Source: PHAA01 sp964584415 | GTDB lineage: Bacteria; Bacillota; Syntrophomonadia; Syntrophomonadales; Syntrophomonadaceae | Reading direction: 5' to 3' | Assembly (NCBI GenBank): GCA_964584415.1 | Contig: CAZOZX010000084.1 | Coordinates: forward strand, 1-8,737 | Length of the DNA stretch: 8,737 nucleotides | Shown here: one piece after another, positions 1 through 7,180 of the stretch | Layout: every line of letters starts with the position of its first letter | How positions within the stretch are numbered: the first letter of the stretch is position 1 | Translations under genes and position numbers: made by a program | The notes under the pieces: model-generated | What the model saw: the letters and a program-made list of their open reading frames with translations, nothing else | Told to the model about the DNA's origin: nothing | Databases searched by the model: none

Positions 1-1
1 C

Positions 2-2089
2 GACCCCCATCACGAGAAATTCCGCACTATAATCAAAGGCGGTCAGGATTATGAAGATGCTGAAGAGCATATGCCGCTTTATTTTAGAACCACCGACGAA
101 ATGCTGGCGGAATTTGCCTATTTGGGACCTGAAGAAGCAGAAATGGTAGTAATAGAAGGCCCGACGTTAATTTCTGAACAAATTGAATTTTTACAGCCAG
201 TTCCGGATGGATTTTATCCCCCGAAAATTGAGGGGGCGGAAAAGGAAATAGCGGATCTTACCTGGCAGAATGCCCGCACAGTTTATGGACCACAACTGCC
301 TGATATTGTTGAAGAACGCATAAAAAGAGAATTGAGTTCAATAGTCGGGCATGGATTTTCAGTCCTTTATTTGATAGCCCACAAACTAGTGAAAAAATCC
401 AACCAGGATGGATATTTGGTAGGATCGAGGGGATCGGTAGGATCATCCCTGGTCGCATATCTTACTGGAATAACCGAAGTCAACGCATTGCCGCCGCATT
501 ATATTTGTCCCAGCTGCTATTATTATGAATTTATGAGCGGTGGCAGTATCGGCTGTGGCGCTGATCTAGAGGACAATGTGTGTCCCCAATGCGGTCATAT
601 TCTAACCAAGGATGGTTTCGATATACCTTTTGAAACTTTCATGGGTTTTGAAGGCGATAAAGTACCGGATATTGATCTTAACTTTTCGGGAGACTACCAG
701 AGCAAGGCTCATCAATATGTAGAAGAACTATTCGGAAGTCAAAACGTTTTCAGAGCTGGTACAATTTCGACTATAGCGGATAAGACCGCCTATGGTTTCG
801 TGAAAAAGTATGCTGAAAAAATGGACCTTAATATCAAAAACTCAGAAATGATCCGCCTCGCCAACGGTGTAAGCGGAGTACGGAGAACGACTGGCCAACA
901 TCCGGGGGGGTTGATAGTAGTACCTACTGACAAAGATATAATGGAGTTTACACCCCTGCAGCATCCAGCCGACAATAAAGATTCGGGAGTCATTACTACC
1001 CACTTTGAATATCACGCTATAGGCGATCAATTGGTAAAGCTCGACATATTAGGTCATGACGATCCAACCGTCATCAAGGAATTGGAGGACCTAACAGGGA
1101 TCAAAGCATCTTCGCTCAGCCTGTCGGATAAGGAGACCATGCTGCTGTTTTCGGGGGTGGAGCCGCTTAAAGTAGATCCAGAGATAATTGGTTCAACCGT
1201 AGGTACGTACGGAATACCTGAGTTCGGTACCCCATTTGTGCGTCAGATGCTGGAAACCACCCGGCCTACTACCTTTGCCGAATTGGTCCGAATAAGCGGG
1301 CTTTCCCATGGGACTGATGTCTGGCTCAATAATGCTCAAACTCTGATAGAAGATAATGTTGCCAGTCTTAATGAAGTAATTTGTACTCGTGATGATATAA
1401 TGACCTATTTGATACACCAGCAAATGAATAAGACCCAGGCTTTCGAAATTATGGAGAAAGTTCGAAAAGGCAAAGGGCTGAAAGAAAAAGATATAGACCT
1501 GATGGATAAATGCGGTATCCCCGATTGGTATATCGAAGCCTGCCAAAAAATAAAGTATATGTTCCCCAAGGCCCATGCTGTAGCTTATGTTACCATGGCG
1601 TTCCGGATTGCCTGGTTTAAGATTAATCATCCTCTGGCTTTTTACTCCAGTTTTTTCGGTATTCGAGCTGAGGATTTCGAAGCCGATACGATTCTTGGGG
1701 GGTATGAGACTATCCGGGAAAGAATAAAGGGGATCAACAAACTTGGTTTTAATGCCCCTCAAAAGGAGAAAAAACTCCAAACAGTATTAGAATTGGCAAT
1801 GGAGATGTATGCAAGGGGATTTAATTTCCAGCCGGTCGATATTTACAAATCAGATGCCCGCAAGTTTATAATATCCGGCACGGGACTGATATTGCCTTTT
1901 GCAGCACTGCCCAACATAGGAATATCCGCCGCCCAGGGCATTATAAGCAGCCGCAAAGACGGAGGGTACTTGTCAATTGAAGATTTCCAGGCACGTACCC
2001 GCTTGAACAAGAGCGCCATGGATATGCTGCGCAAAGAGAATTGCTTCGTTGGACTTCCGGAAAAGAATCAAATAAGTCTATTTGGGTAA
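2..2089 (+). CDS. polC: DNA polymerase III subunit alpha, PolC type (C-terminal part, 5' end outside window)
   Basis: Replicative DNA polymerase of low-GC Gram-positive bacteria. The frame is open from base 2, so the ATG at 71 is an internal Met; 695 residues are present, about the last half of a family usually near 1,400, and the N-terminal, exonuclease and PHP parts lie upstream. Seen in the fragment: the YFRTTDEML and SRGSVGSS motifs; a four-cysteine zinc motif (CPSC at 169-172, CPQC at 194-197); PDIDLNFSG with catalytic aspartates D223 and D225; and a third acidic residue, D348, in KLDILGHDDPT, 125 residues further on. Also present are GIPEFGTPFVRQML, SGLSHGTDVW, RKGKGL and YMFPKAHAVAYV, all typical of PolC fingers and palm. 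The last residues contain QISLF (690-694), matching the sliding-clamp binding motif (consensus QLSLF) at the PolC C-terminus. The frame is intact to TAA 2087-2089. Type C polymerase rather than DnaE is clear from these motifs and from rimP-nusA following. Confidence 0.97.
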   Translation, partial: DPHHEKFRTIIKGGQDYEDAEEHMPLYFRTTDEMLAEFAYLGPEEAEMVVIEGPTLISEQIEFLQPVPDGFYPPKIEGAEKEIADLTWQNARTVYGPQLPDIVEERIKRELSSIVGHGFSVLYLIAHKLVKKSNQDGYLVGSRGSVGSSLVAYLTGITEVNALPPHYICPSCYYYEFMSGGSIGCGADLEDNVCPQCGHILTKDGFDIPFETFMGFEGDKVPDIDLNFSGDYQSKAHQYVEELFGSQNVFRAGTISTIADKTAYGFVKKYAEKMDLNIKNSEMIRLANGVSGVRRTTGQHPGGLIVVPTDKDIMEFTPLQHPADNKDSGVITTHFEYHAIGDQLVKLDILGHDDPTVIKELEDLTGIKASSLSLSDKETMLLFSGVEPLKVDPEIIGSTVGTYGIPEFGTPFVRQMLETTRPTTFAELVRISGLSHGTDVWLNNAQTLIEDNVASLNEVICTRDDIMTYLIHQQMNKTQAFEIMEKVRKGKGLKEKDIDLMDKCGIPDWYIEACQKIKYMFPKAHAVAYVTMAFRIAWFKINHPLAFYSSFFGIRAEDFEADTILGGYETIRERIKGINKLGFNAPQKEKKLQTVLELAMEMYARGFNFQPVDIYKSDARKFIISGTGLILPFAALPNIGISAAQGIISSRKDGGYLSIEDFQARTRLNKSAMDMLRKENCFVGLPEKNQISLFG

Positions 2090-2101
2090 GAAAAATCGGG
2101 G

Positions 2102-2129
2102 TTTATTATTCATTAACTTGAATAATAAA
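2102..2129. repeat. AT-rich perfect inverted repeat overlapping the rimP promoter
   Basis: Arms TTTATTATTCA (2102-2112) and TGAATAATAAA (2119-2129) are perfect 11-bp reverse complements around a 6-base centre, TTAACT. The repeat begins 12 bases after the polC stop, and its right arm covers the putative -35 hexamer at 2118-2123. With one G-C pair and no following T-run it is a poor intrinsic terminator. It may be an operator or only an AT-rich palindrome. The sequence is directly visible; any function is inference. Confidence 0.5.
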
Positions 2130-2147
2130 ATGCCAGTGTGTTATACT
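2118..2147 (+). promoter_or_regulatory. Candidate sigma-A promoter for the rimP-nusA-infB operon
   Basis: TTGAAT at 2118-2123 (four of six matches to TTGACA) and TATACT at 2142-2147 (five of six to TATAAT) are separated by 18 bases. TG at 2139-2140, one base before the -10, makes an extended -10. Transcription would begin near 2154, giving a leader of about 90 bases that contains the hairpin at 2175-2206. It is the best promoter-like match I see between polC and rimP. Read-through from polC is not excluded. Confidence 0.55.
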
Positions 2148-2174
2148 TCTACTGTATTCTTGCTAATATTTTAT

Positions 2175-2206
2175 TAGAAAGAGTGGGTACGGGCCCACTC
2201 TTTCTA
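2175..2206 (+). promoter_or_regulatory. Leader hairpin upstream of rimP (possible attenuator or polC terminator)
   Basis: Perfect 13-bp stem: TAGAAAGAGTGGG (2175-2187) pairs with CCCACTCTTTCTA (2194-2206) around the loop TACGGG. It lies 40 bases before the rimP ATG and about 20 bases after the expected transcription start. The downstream bases TTGTAATTG lack a real U-run, so a strong intrinsic terminator is doubtful, though part of the 3' arm is T-rich. I recall, unverified, similar AAAGAGTGGG-type hairpins before rimP in other Firmicutes. A leader structure, attenuator or mRNA-stability element for the operon is the likeliest role. The structure itself is certain in sequence; its function is inference. 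Confidence 0.7.
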
Positions 2207-2233
2207 TTGTAATTGCCGGAAAATAAGCCAATT

Positions 2234-2238
2234 GGAGG
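2234..2238 (+). promoter_or_regulatory. Ribosome binding site that fixes the rimP start
   Basis: GGAGG at 2234-2238 is 8 bases before ATG 2247. The in-frame TTG at 2232 overlaps this site and so cannot be served by it, which favours the ATG and a 153-residue RimP. Confidence 0.85.
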
Positions 2239-2246
2239 CTTGGAGA

Positions 2247-2708
2247 ATGACGCGCAAAGGTCCGATTAGTGAGCAGGTCACTGCTGGAATAACTAGCCGG
2301 TTGGAGAAGCAAGGGATAGAATTCTATGATGTTGAATACAGGCGCGAACAAAACGGGCTGGTTTTGCGAATTTACATCGACAGTTCGGCAGGGGTTGACA
2401 GTGAGACTTGTGTTACAGCTACCAGGGCTGTTAAAGACTACCTCGACAATGAAGCACAGTTGGACTATGACTATTTGGAAGTGTCATCACCGGGAATTGA
2501 CCGTATTTTAAAGAAGGAAAAAGAATTTATTAAATATCAAGGATCGCAGGTTCTGATAAAGACCACTCAACCAGTGGAAGGTAAAAAGAAAATTGTCGGG
2601 ATTCTGGTCTCATCAAATCCAGAAAACCTTACTGTTGAAGTTGACGGCCGCACGCAGATAATAAGTCGAGAAATTATTTCAATGGTTCGACTGCATCCCG
2701 AGATATAA
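2247..2708 (+). CDS. rimP: Ribosome maturation factor RimP
   Basis: Cytoplasmic assembly factor (YlxS in B. subtilis) that binds the free 30S subunit and helps its maturation. The product is 153 residues, a normal family length. The N-terminal alpha/beta domain covers about residues 1-85, with GIEFYDVEYRREQNGLVLRIYID; the conserved YLEVSSPGIDRIL signature follows at about 76-88; the C-terminal small beta-barrel covers about 90-153, with KEKEFIKYQGSQVLI and a final MVRLHPEI. I chose ATG 2247 over the in-frame TTG 2232 because GGAGG at 2234-2238 is ideally spaced for the ATG and overlaps the TTG. It is probably the first gene of the operon, downstream of a leader hairpin; its TAA (2706-2708) is joined to the nusA Shine-Dalgarno site. 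In most homologues the signature reads GLDR-P-L, here GIDRIL, a mild variation. Confidence 0.95.
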   Translation: MTRKGPISEQVTAGITSRLEKQGIEFYDVEYRREQNGLVLRIYIDSSAGVDSETCVTATRAVKDYLDNEAQLDYDYLEVSSPGIDRILKKEKEFIKYQGSQVLIKTTQPVEGKKKIVGILVSSNPENLTVEVDGRTQIISREIISMVRLHPEI

Positions 2709-2720
2709 GGAGGAAAAACA

Positions 2721-3776
2721 ATGTCCCAAGAGCTAATCCTGGCCCTGCGAGAATTGGAAAAGGAGCGGGGTATACCTCAGAAAGCGTTAATAGAGGCAAT
2801 AAAATCAGCTTTGAACACTGCCTACAAGAAGAATTTCGGGACTTCCCAGAATGTAAGCGTAGAAATGAATCAAATTACCGGTGAAGTGCAGGTCTTCGCT
2901 CAAAAAAAGGTTGCTGAAGAGGTGAAAGATCCGTGTTTGGAAATTTCGCTGGACGAAGCGGTGGAGATTGATTCTTCTGCGGCTGTTGATGACATTGTAA
3001 ATGTGGAGGTTACACCATCCGATTTTGGCCGTATCGCAGCTCAGACCGCAAAACAAGTTGTAGTACAGAAATTACGCGAAGCCGAACGGAGCATGATTTT
3101 CGAGGAGTTTTCGGAACGCGAGGGTGAAGTTGTTACTGGTATGATTCAGCGGATCGAGGCCAAAACCATTGCTGTAAACCTGGGCCGGACTGAGGGGATA
3201 ATGCTGCCAGCCGACCAGATATTTTCGGAACGGTATGAAGTTGGCCAGAGAATAAAAGGATATATATACGAAGTGAAAAATACTTCCAAAGGTCCCAGTG
3301 TCTTCATTTCCCGCAGCCATCCGTTCTTCTTGAAACGGCTGTTTGAGTTGGAAGTGCCTGAGATATACGAAGGATTGGTAGAAATTAAGACAATTGCCCG
3401 GGAAGCGGGGTCACGGTCCAAAATATCCGTTTACTCCATGGATGACAAGATAGATTCGGTTGGAGCCTGCGTAGGTCCGCGGGGAATAAGAGTTCAAAAT
3501 ATCGTCAATGAACTCAACGGCGAGAAGATTGATATAATCAAATATCATAAGGATCCAGAGAAATTTATCGCCAATGCCTTGAGTCCATCCAAGGTATTAG
3601 CCGTGGACATCGATGCTGAGGGTAAAAAAGCCCGGGTAATAGTACCCGACTATCAGCTTTCCCTGGCAATTGGCAAAGAGGGCCAGAATGCCCGTCTAGC
3701 CGCTAAGTTGACCGGATGGAAGATTGATATCAAGAGTGAGAGCCAAGCCGAAGAGGAGTACGAACAGGATGCCTAA
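2721..3776 (+). CDS. nusA: Transcription termination/antitermination factor NusA
   Basis: Binds RNA polymerase and nascent RNA and modulates pausing, intrinsic termination and antitermination. The product is 351 residues, the short Gram-positive form without the C-terminal acidic repeats of Escherichia coli NusA. Visible parts: the RNA polymerase-binding N-terminal domain (about 1-125); the S1 domain (about 133-198, from REGEVVTGMIQR to VFISRSHP); the linker FLKRLFELEVPEIYEG, highly conserved in NusA; KH1 with GPRG at 252-255; and KH2 with GKEG at 318-321. The protein ends in an acidic tail, EEEYEQDA. The start at ATG 2721 has AAGGAGG seven bases upstream, joined to the rimP stop codon. The last eight bases overlap the ylxR start, suggesting coupled translation. 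NusA autoregulates its operon in E. coli; whether it acts on the rimP leader here is not shown by the sequence. Confidence 0.98.
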   Translation: MSQELILALRELEKERGIPQKALIEAIKSALNTAYKKNFGTSQNVSVEMNQITGEVQVFAQKKVAEEVKDPCLEISLDEAVEIDSSAAVDDIVNVEVTPSDFGRIAAQTAKQVVVQKLREAERSMIFEEFSEREGEVVTGMIQRIEAKTIAVNLGRTEGIMLPADQIFSERYEVGQRIKGYIYEVKNTSKGPSVFISRSHPFFLKRLFELEVPEIYEGLVEIKTIAREAGSRSKISVYSMDDKIDSVGACVGPRGIRVQNIVNELNGEKIDIIKYHKDPEKFIANALSPSKVLAVDIDAEGKKARVIVPDYQLSLAIGKEGQNARLAAKLTGWKIDIKSESQAEEEYEQDA

Positions 3777-4056
3777 GGTGCGAAAGGTTCCACAGCGGAT
3801 GTGTGTGGGCTGCCGGGTAATGAAAAACAAAAAGGAATTGCTCCGGATAGTCAGAACACCCCAGGGGACCATTGAACTGGATGAGACCGGGAAAAAATCC
3901 GGTCGTGGGGCATATATATGCCGGGACGCGAACTGCCTGACCTTAGCTGTGAAGGGTAAACGTCTGCAGAAGGCCCTGGACCAGGAAATAGAGTCTGAAA
4001 TTATCGAATCACTTAAGGCAAAATTGCCAGTCTCCCGAGAAGGTGGGACAGATTGA
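3769..4056 (+). CDS. ylxR: YlxR family RNA-binding protein (RNase P modulator RnpM)
   Basis: Small basic protein of the YlxR (DUF448) family. B. subtilis YlxR, also called RnpM, has been reported to bind the RNase P RNA and reduce its activity, and to act as a broad regulator. The product is 95 residues. The family signature is clear: RKVPQRMCVGCR near the N-terminus (C12, C15), then GRGAYICRDANC at about 46-56 (C51, C56). The ATG at 3769 is preferred to any earlier in-frame start because the family begins a few residues before the CVGCR motif and AGAGGAG lies at 3752-3758. The gene begins inside the end of nusA (8-base overlap) and its TGA overlaps the ylxQ start. Role in this organism is inferred from family and the usual nusA-ylxR-ylxQ-infB context. 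Confidence 0.93.
   Translation: MPKVRKVPQRMCVGCRVMKNKKELLRIVRTPQGTIELDETGKKSGRGAYICRDANCLTLAVKGKRLQKALDQEIESEIIESLKAKLPVSREGGTD
4040..4046 (+). promoter_or_regulatory. Ribosome binding site supporting the TTG start of ylxQ
   Basis: AAGGTGG at 4040-4046 is six bases before TTG 4053. There is no ATG or GTG in frame close enough to start before the conserved NLIGIAQRGGK motif, so the TTG is the best choice. Confidence 0.7.
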
Positions 4057-4397
4057 GAAAGGTTTATAATCTTATTGGTATAGCCCAACGCGGCGGGAAA
4101 GTATCTTCCGGGAATACGGCCGCAGAGAAGAGTCTCTTAGGGCAGCAAGCCTGTCTTTTGATAATGAGCGAAGACATAGCGATTAATTCTAGGGATGTGT
4201 TGCAGAGAATCTGTGAGAGGCAGAGGATCCCTTGGTTCATTTTAGGCAGCAAATTTGAATTGGGAAATAGTGTAGGCAAGCCCTATCGGGTGGCGTTGAC
4301 AATTAATGATGCAGGTTTAGCACAGGCAATTATAAAGGCTGTTAAGTCTGTTTATATAGAGGCAAAAACAACGGGGGTGGTTGAATGGCCAAAATAA
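4053..4397 (+). CDS. ylxQ: YlxQ, L7Ae/L30e-like RNA-binding protein
   Basis: Ribosomal L7Ae family protein of 114 residues, found in the nusA-infB operon of Firmicutes. Relatives bind kink-turn RNA; the cellular role is not settled. The fold is recognised from the N-terminal NLIGIAQRGGKVSSG (about 6-20), the middle CLLIMSEDIA (about 34-43) and ILGSKFELGNSVGKPYRVALTI (about 63-84), which match bacterial L7Ae-like proteins. The C-terminus, after about residue 95, is a short extension. It begins with TTG at 4053, overlapping the ylxR stop as TTGA, with AAGGTGG six bases upstream. The last 13 bases overlap the start of infB. Both overlaps suggest translational coupling. An alternative call, ribosomal protein L30e or L7Ae proper, is unlikely given the operon position. 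Confidence 0.9.
   Translation: MRKVYNLIGIAQRGGKVSSGNTAAEKSLLGQQACLLIMSEDIAINSRDVLQRICERQRIPWFILGSKFELGNSVGKPYRVALTINDAGLAQAIIKAVKSVYIEAKTTGVVEWPK
4373..4380 (+). promoter_or_regulatory. Ribosome binding site of infB inside ylxQ
   Basis: GGGGGTGG at 4373-4380 lies four bases before ATG 4385, within the ylxQ coding region. It is G-rich and not a consensus GGAGG, and the spacing is short if its 3' end is used, so initiation may depend on ribosomes finishing ylxQ. Confidence 0.55.
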
Positions 4398-7156
4398 GAG
4401 TACACGAATTGGCAAAAGAATTAGGCATACCGAGCAAACAAATGGTAGAAACCCTGCATAATTTGGGTTTGGAAGTTAAAAATCATATGAGCACCATGGA
4501 AGAATCGCAGGTGACCTGGGTGAGAAAACGCCTGGGGAAGGAGACTGAAGCACCGGAAAGAGCGCCGGTTAAACCTGCGAGCAAAGTTGCCCCCCCTTCG
4601 GACAGAACAACTGCCCGTGGCCAGTCGCGCCAGAATTTGGCTGCGGCAACCCCTCCAGCAGCCCAAGCGACAGCGAAAAAACAGCCTGTAGTTGCTCCGC
4701 CATCTGGTCAAAAACCGGCCGCTCCTGTCAGACAACCGGAAAGAAGGATTCCTTCTCCCGGAGGAGCATCTCAACCAGCTACTACCGGACGGCCTAACCG
4801 GCCAGCAGAGGGCGCTCCCAGAGCTCCACAATATGCCCGCCCAGATCAACCGACCGGTGGTCAAGGTCAGCGTCCTCCAATTTCAAGACCTGCTCCCACC
4901 ACCAGACCGGACCAATCCCAACCAATAGGGGGAATCAAACCTCGCCCGGCAGGTCCACAGGAGAGAAGACCGTTACCTCATCAAGAAGCGGGAGCGCGTC
5001 CCAGTGGAGCACAAGCACCACGTCCCGGTGGAGCACAAGCACCGCGTCCGGGTGGAGCACAGACACCACGTCCCGGTGGAGCACAGGCACCGCGTCCAGG
5101 TGGAGCACAGACACCGCGCCCCGGTGGAGCACCGCGTCCCGGTGGAGCACAGGCACCGCGCACCCAGGATCGCCGTCCTCAAGGACCTGGTCCCACACCA
5201 GGCAAAAAGGGCATGGACAAGGGGCCTGGGCAGCCATGGTCCCCGGCAGGCGGTTTTGACGGCGCCCGTAAACCAGGTTTTGGTGGAAAGGACAAGACGG
5301 CAAACAAGAAAACCACTCCTCAGAAACCACTGGTCACCCGGGATTATAGCCGGCCGCAAAAGAAGGGTAAACACAAACGGAGAAAAGAAGAACAGGTTTT
5401 ACAGACCCCGGATAAAATTTTGGTTGGGGATACCATCCAAGTCCGTGAATTGGCCGACCGGTTGGCCAAGGGTAGTGGAGAGATAATGAAAAAGTTGATG
5501 GAGCTGGGTATAATGGCGACCATCAATCAGGAGATAGATTTCGAAACAGTCGAAATTTTATGCACTCTATATGACGTTGAAATCGAAAGAGAACTGAGTG
5601 AAGAACAGCAGATTTTGGAGGAGGTAGTTGATACCCCGGAAAGTTTGGTTCCGCGTCCTCCAATCGTAACGGTTATGGGGCATGTAGATCATGGAAAAAC
5701 CTCGCTCTTGGACAAAATCCGACATGCCGACGTGGTATCCAGTGAAGCCGGCGGTATAACCCAGCATATAGGTGCTTACCAGATCAAGCTCGACAGCGGT
5801 AAGTCAGTAACATTCATCGATACACCTGGTCATGAGGCTTTCACCGCCATGAGGGCCAGAGGAGCTAATCTGACCGATATCGTTGTGCTGGTTGTGGCTG
5901 CTGACGACGGCGTAATGCCGCAAACCATTGAAGCAATTAATCACATTAAAGCCGCCAAGGTACCTTTCCTGGTTGCACTCAACAAAATGGATAAACCTGA
6001 TGTCAATCCTGATAAAGTAATGCAGCAGCTTACTGAATACAGCATAGTTGCTGAGGAATGGGGCGGAGAAACCATGTTCATACCAGTATCCGCCAAGACT
6101 GGTATGGGAATAGAGAACTTGCTGGATATGACTGCCTTATTAGCTGAGATGCAGGAACTAAAAGCCAATCCCAATCGTGCGGCTGAAGGAGTCGTAATAG
6201 AAGCGCAATTAGATAAAGGTAAGGGAGCCGTAGCCACAGTATTAGTGCAAAAGGGAACCCTTAAGATAGGTGATTCTATCGTATGTGGCTTTACCTGGTG
6301 TAAAGTCCGGGCGATGACCGACTATCGTGGACGGAGGGTTGACCTGGCCTATCCTTCAATGCCAGTTGAAATCACTGGTTGGTCGGAAGTACCGGAAGTG
6401 GGAGAAAAGGTAGTTGCTACCGATGAAAAGATCGCCAAAGAAATTGCCAGTCTAAGATTAAGCGAGAAGAAATTAGAAGATCAAAAACAAAGCAGCAGAA
6501 TTTCATTGGATGATTTCTTCAAACAGATGCAAAATACAGGTATAAAAGAACTTAACCTGATAATCAAGGGTGATGTGCAGGGATCTATTGAAGCCCTGGC
6601 CCAATCCCTGCTCCGGCTCAGCACCAGTGAGGTAAAAGTAAACGTAATCCACTCCGCGGTTGGAGCTGTAACCGAGACCGACGTTATGTTAGCCTCGGCT
6701 TCCAATGCCATAATAATTGGCTTCAATGTCCGTCCGGATATCAAGGCCCGTAAATACGGTGAAGAGGAAAACATAGATATTCGCATGTACCGGGTGATTT
6801 ATGAAGCGATTGATGACGTTAAAAAGGCTATGGAAGGGCTGCTTGAACCTGAATATCGGGAGAAATATCTCGGCCGGGCTGAAGTGCGCCAAACATTTAA
6901 AGTACCTAATGTCGGGACTATAGCCGGATCCTACATCATTGACGGCAAAATGCTCAGAAATGCCGACATAAGGGTGCTCAGGGATTCTGTCATAATCCAT
7001 GAAGGCAAACTTAGCTCCCTGAAGCGATTCAAGGATGATGTTAAAGAGGTCGTAGATGGATACGAATGCGGAATGGGCATAAAAGATTTCAACGATCTCA
7101 AAGAAGGCGATATCATCGAAGCCTATACCATGGAAGAAATTGCCCGCACGTTGTAA
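4385..7156 (+). CDS. infB: Translation initiation factor IF-2
   Basis: GTPase that delivers initiator fMet-tRNA to the 30S subunit and promotes subunit joining. The product is 923 residues, longer than B. subtilis IF2 (about 716), mainly through a long linker. In order: IF2 N-terminal module (1-50, IRVHELAKELGIPSKQMV); disordered Pro/Arg/Gly/Ala/Gln linker (about 55-335) with a tandem repeat at 205-258, ending in a basic stretch KKGKHKRRK; second IF2 N-terminal module (about 348-400, IQVRELADRLAKGSGEIM); G domain with G1 GHVDHGKT (432-439), G2 GGITQHIGAY (456-465), G3 DTPGH (479-483), G4 NKMD (533-536) and G5 SAK (569-571); then domains II to IV, with IKGDVQGSIEAL (727-738), SAVGAVTETDV and a C2-like end SSLKRFKDDVKEV...GYECGMGI, which binds fMet-tRNA. 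All GTPase residues are intact. ATG 4385 overlaps ylxQ by 13 bases. A 38-base gap separates it from rbfA. Confidence 0.98.
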   Translation: MAKIRVHELAKELGIPSKQMVETLHNLGLEVKNHMSTMEESQVTWVRKRLGKETEAPERAPVKPASKVAPPSDRTTARGQSRQNLAAATPPAAQATAKKQPVVAPPSGQKPAAPVRQPERRIPSPGGASQPATTGRPNRPAEGAPRAPQYARPDQPTGGQGQRPPISRPAPTTRPDQSQPIGGIKPRPAGPQERRPLPHQEAGARPSGAQAPRPGGAQAPRPGGAQTPRPGGAQAPRPGGAQTPRPGGAPRPGGAQAPRTQDRRPQGPGPTPGKKGMDKGPGQPWSPAGGFDGARKPGFGGKDKTANKKTTPQKPLVTRDYSRPQKKGKHKRRKEEQVLQTPDKILVGDTIQVRELADRLAKGSGEIMKKLMELGIMATINQEIDFETVEILCTLYDVEIERELSEEQQILEEVVDTPESLVPRPPIVTVMGHVDHGKTSLLDKIRHADVVSSEAGGITQHIGAYQIKLDSGKSVTFIDTPGHEAFTAMRARGANLTDIVVLVVAADDGVMPQTIEAINHIKAAKVPFLVALNKMDKPDVNPDKVMQQLTEYSIVAEEWGGETMFIPVSAKTGMGIENLLDMTALLAEMQELKANPNRAAEGVVIEAQLDKGKGAVATVLVQKGTLKIGDSIVCGFTWCKVRAMTDYRGRRVDLAYPSMPVEITGWSEVPEVGEKVVATDEKIAKEIASLRLSEKKLEDQKQSSRISLDDFFKQMQNTGIKELNLIIKGDVQGSIEALAQSLLRLSTSEVKVNVIHSAVGAVTETDVMLASASNAIIIGFNVRPDIKARKYGEEENIDIRMYRVIYEAIDDVKKAMEGLLEPEYREKYLGRAEVRQTFKVPNVGTIAGSYIIDGKMLRNADIRVLRDSVIIHEGKLSSLKRFKDDVKEVVDGYECGMGIKDFNDLKEGDIIEAYTMEEIARTL
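4997..5158 (+). repeat. 24-bp in-frame tandem repeat in the infB linker
   Basis: Seven consecutive units start at 4997, 5021, 5045, 5069, 5093, 5117 and 5135. Six are 24 bases, and the sixth (5117-5134) is 18 bases, lacking two codons, so the frame is kept. Each full unit encodes RPGGAQ(A/T)P (first unit RPSGAQAP), residues 205-258 of IF2. Units differ at only a few bases, many of them third codon positions, which suggests expansion by slippage or unequal recombination. Copy number may vary between strains and may be collapsed in short-read assemblies. Confidence 0.93.
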
Positions 7157-7180
7157 TCGTGCCTGACTAAGGACCTGAAT

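Noticed and set aside
1193..1780. 195-residue open frame on the minus strand within polC
   Set aside because: It lies fully inside a well-conserved PolC region, its translation matches no family I know, and it has no sign of its own ribosome binding site or operon.
2232..2246. TTG at 2232 as the rimP start
   Set aside because: The codon overlaps the GGAGG site that is ideally spaced for ATG 2247, leaving the TTG without its own site.
3724..3768. Upstream start of ylxR inside nusA
   Set aside because: The family starts shortly before the CVGCR motif; ATG 3769 fits with AGAGGAG upstream, and the extra 15 residues are nusA sequence in another frame.
4935..5374. Several overlapping minus-strand and +frame open frames (e.g. 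131, 133, 60 and 160 residues) with repetitive Cys/Ala/Pro or His/Arg/Val content
   Set aside because: They are shadows of the 24-bp infB repeat, whose period is a multiple of three and keeps all frames open.
5486..5488. Internal ATG in infB with GGAG at 5477-5480 as a start for a short IF2 form
   Set aside because: It would cut the second N-terminal module in the middle; short IF2 forms known in other bacteria start nearer domain borders. Too weak to annotate.
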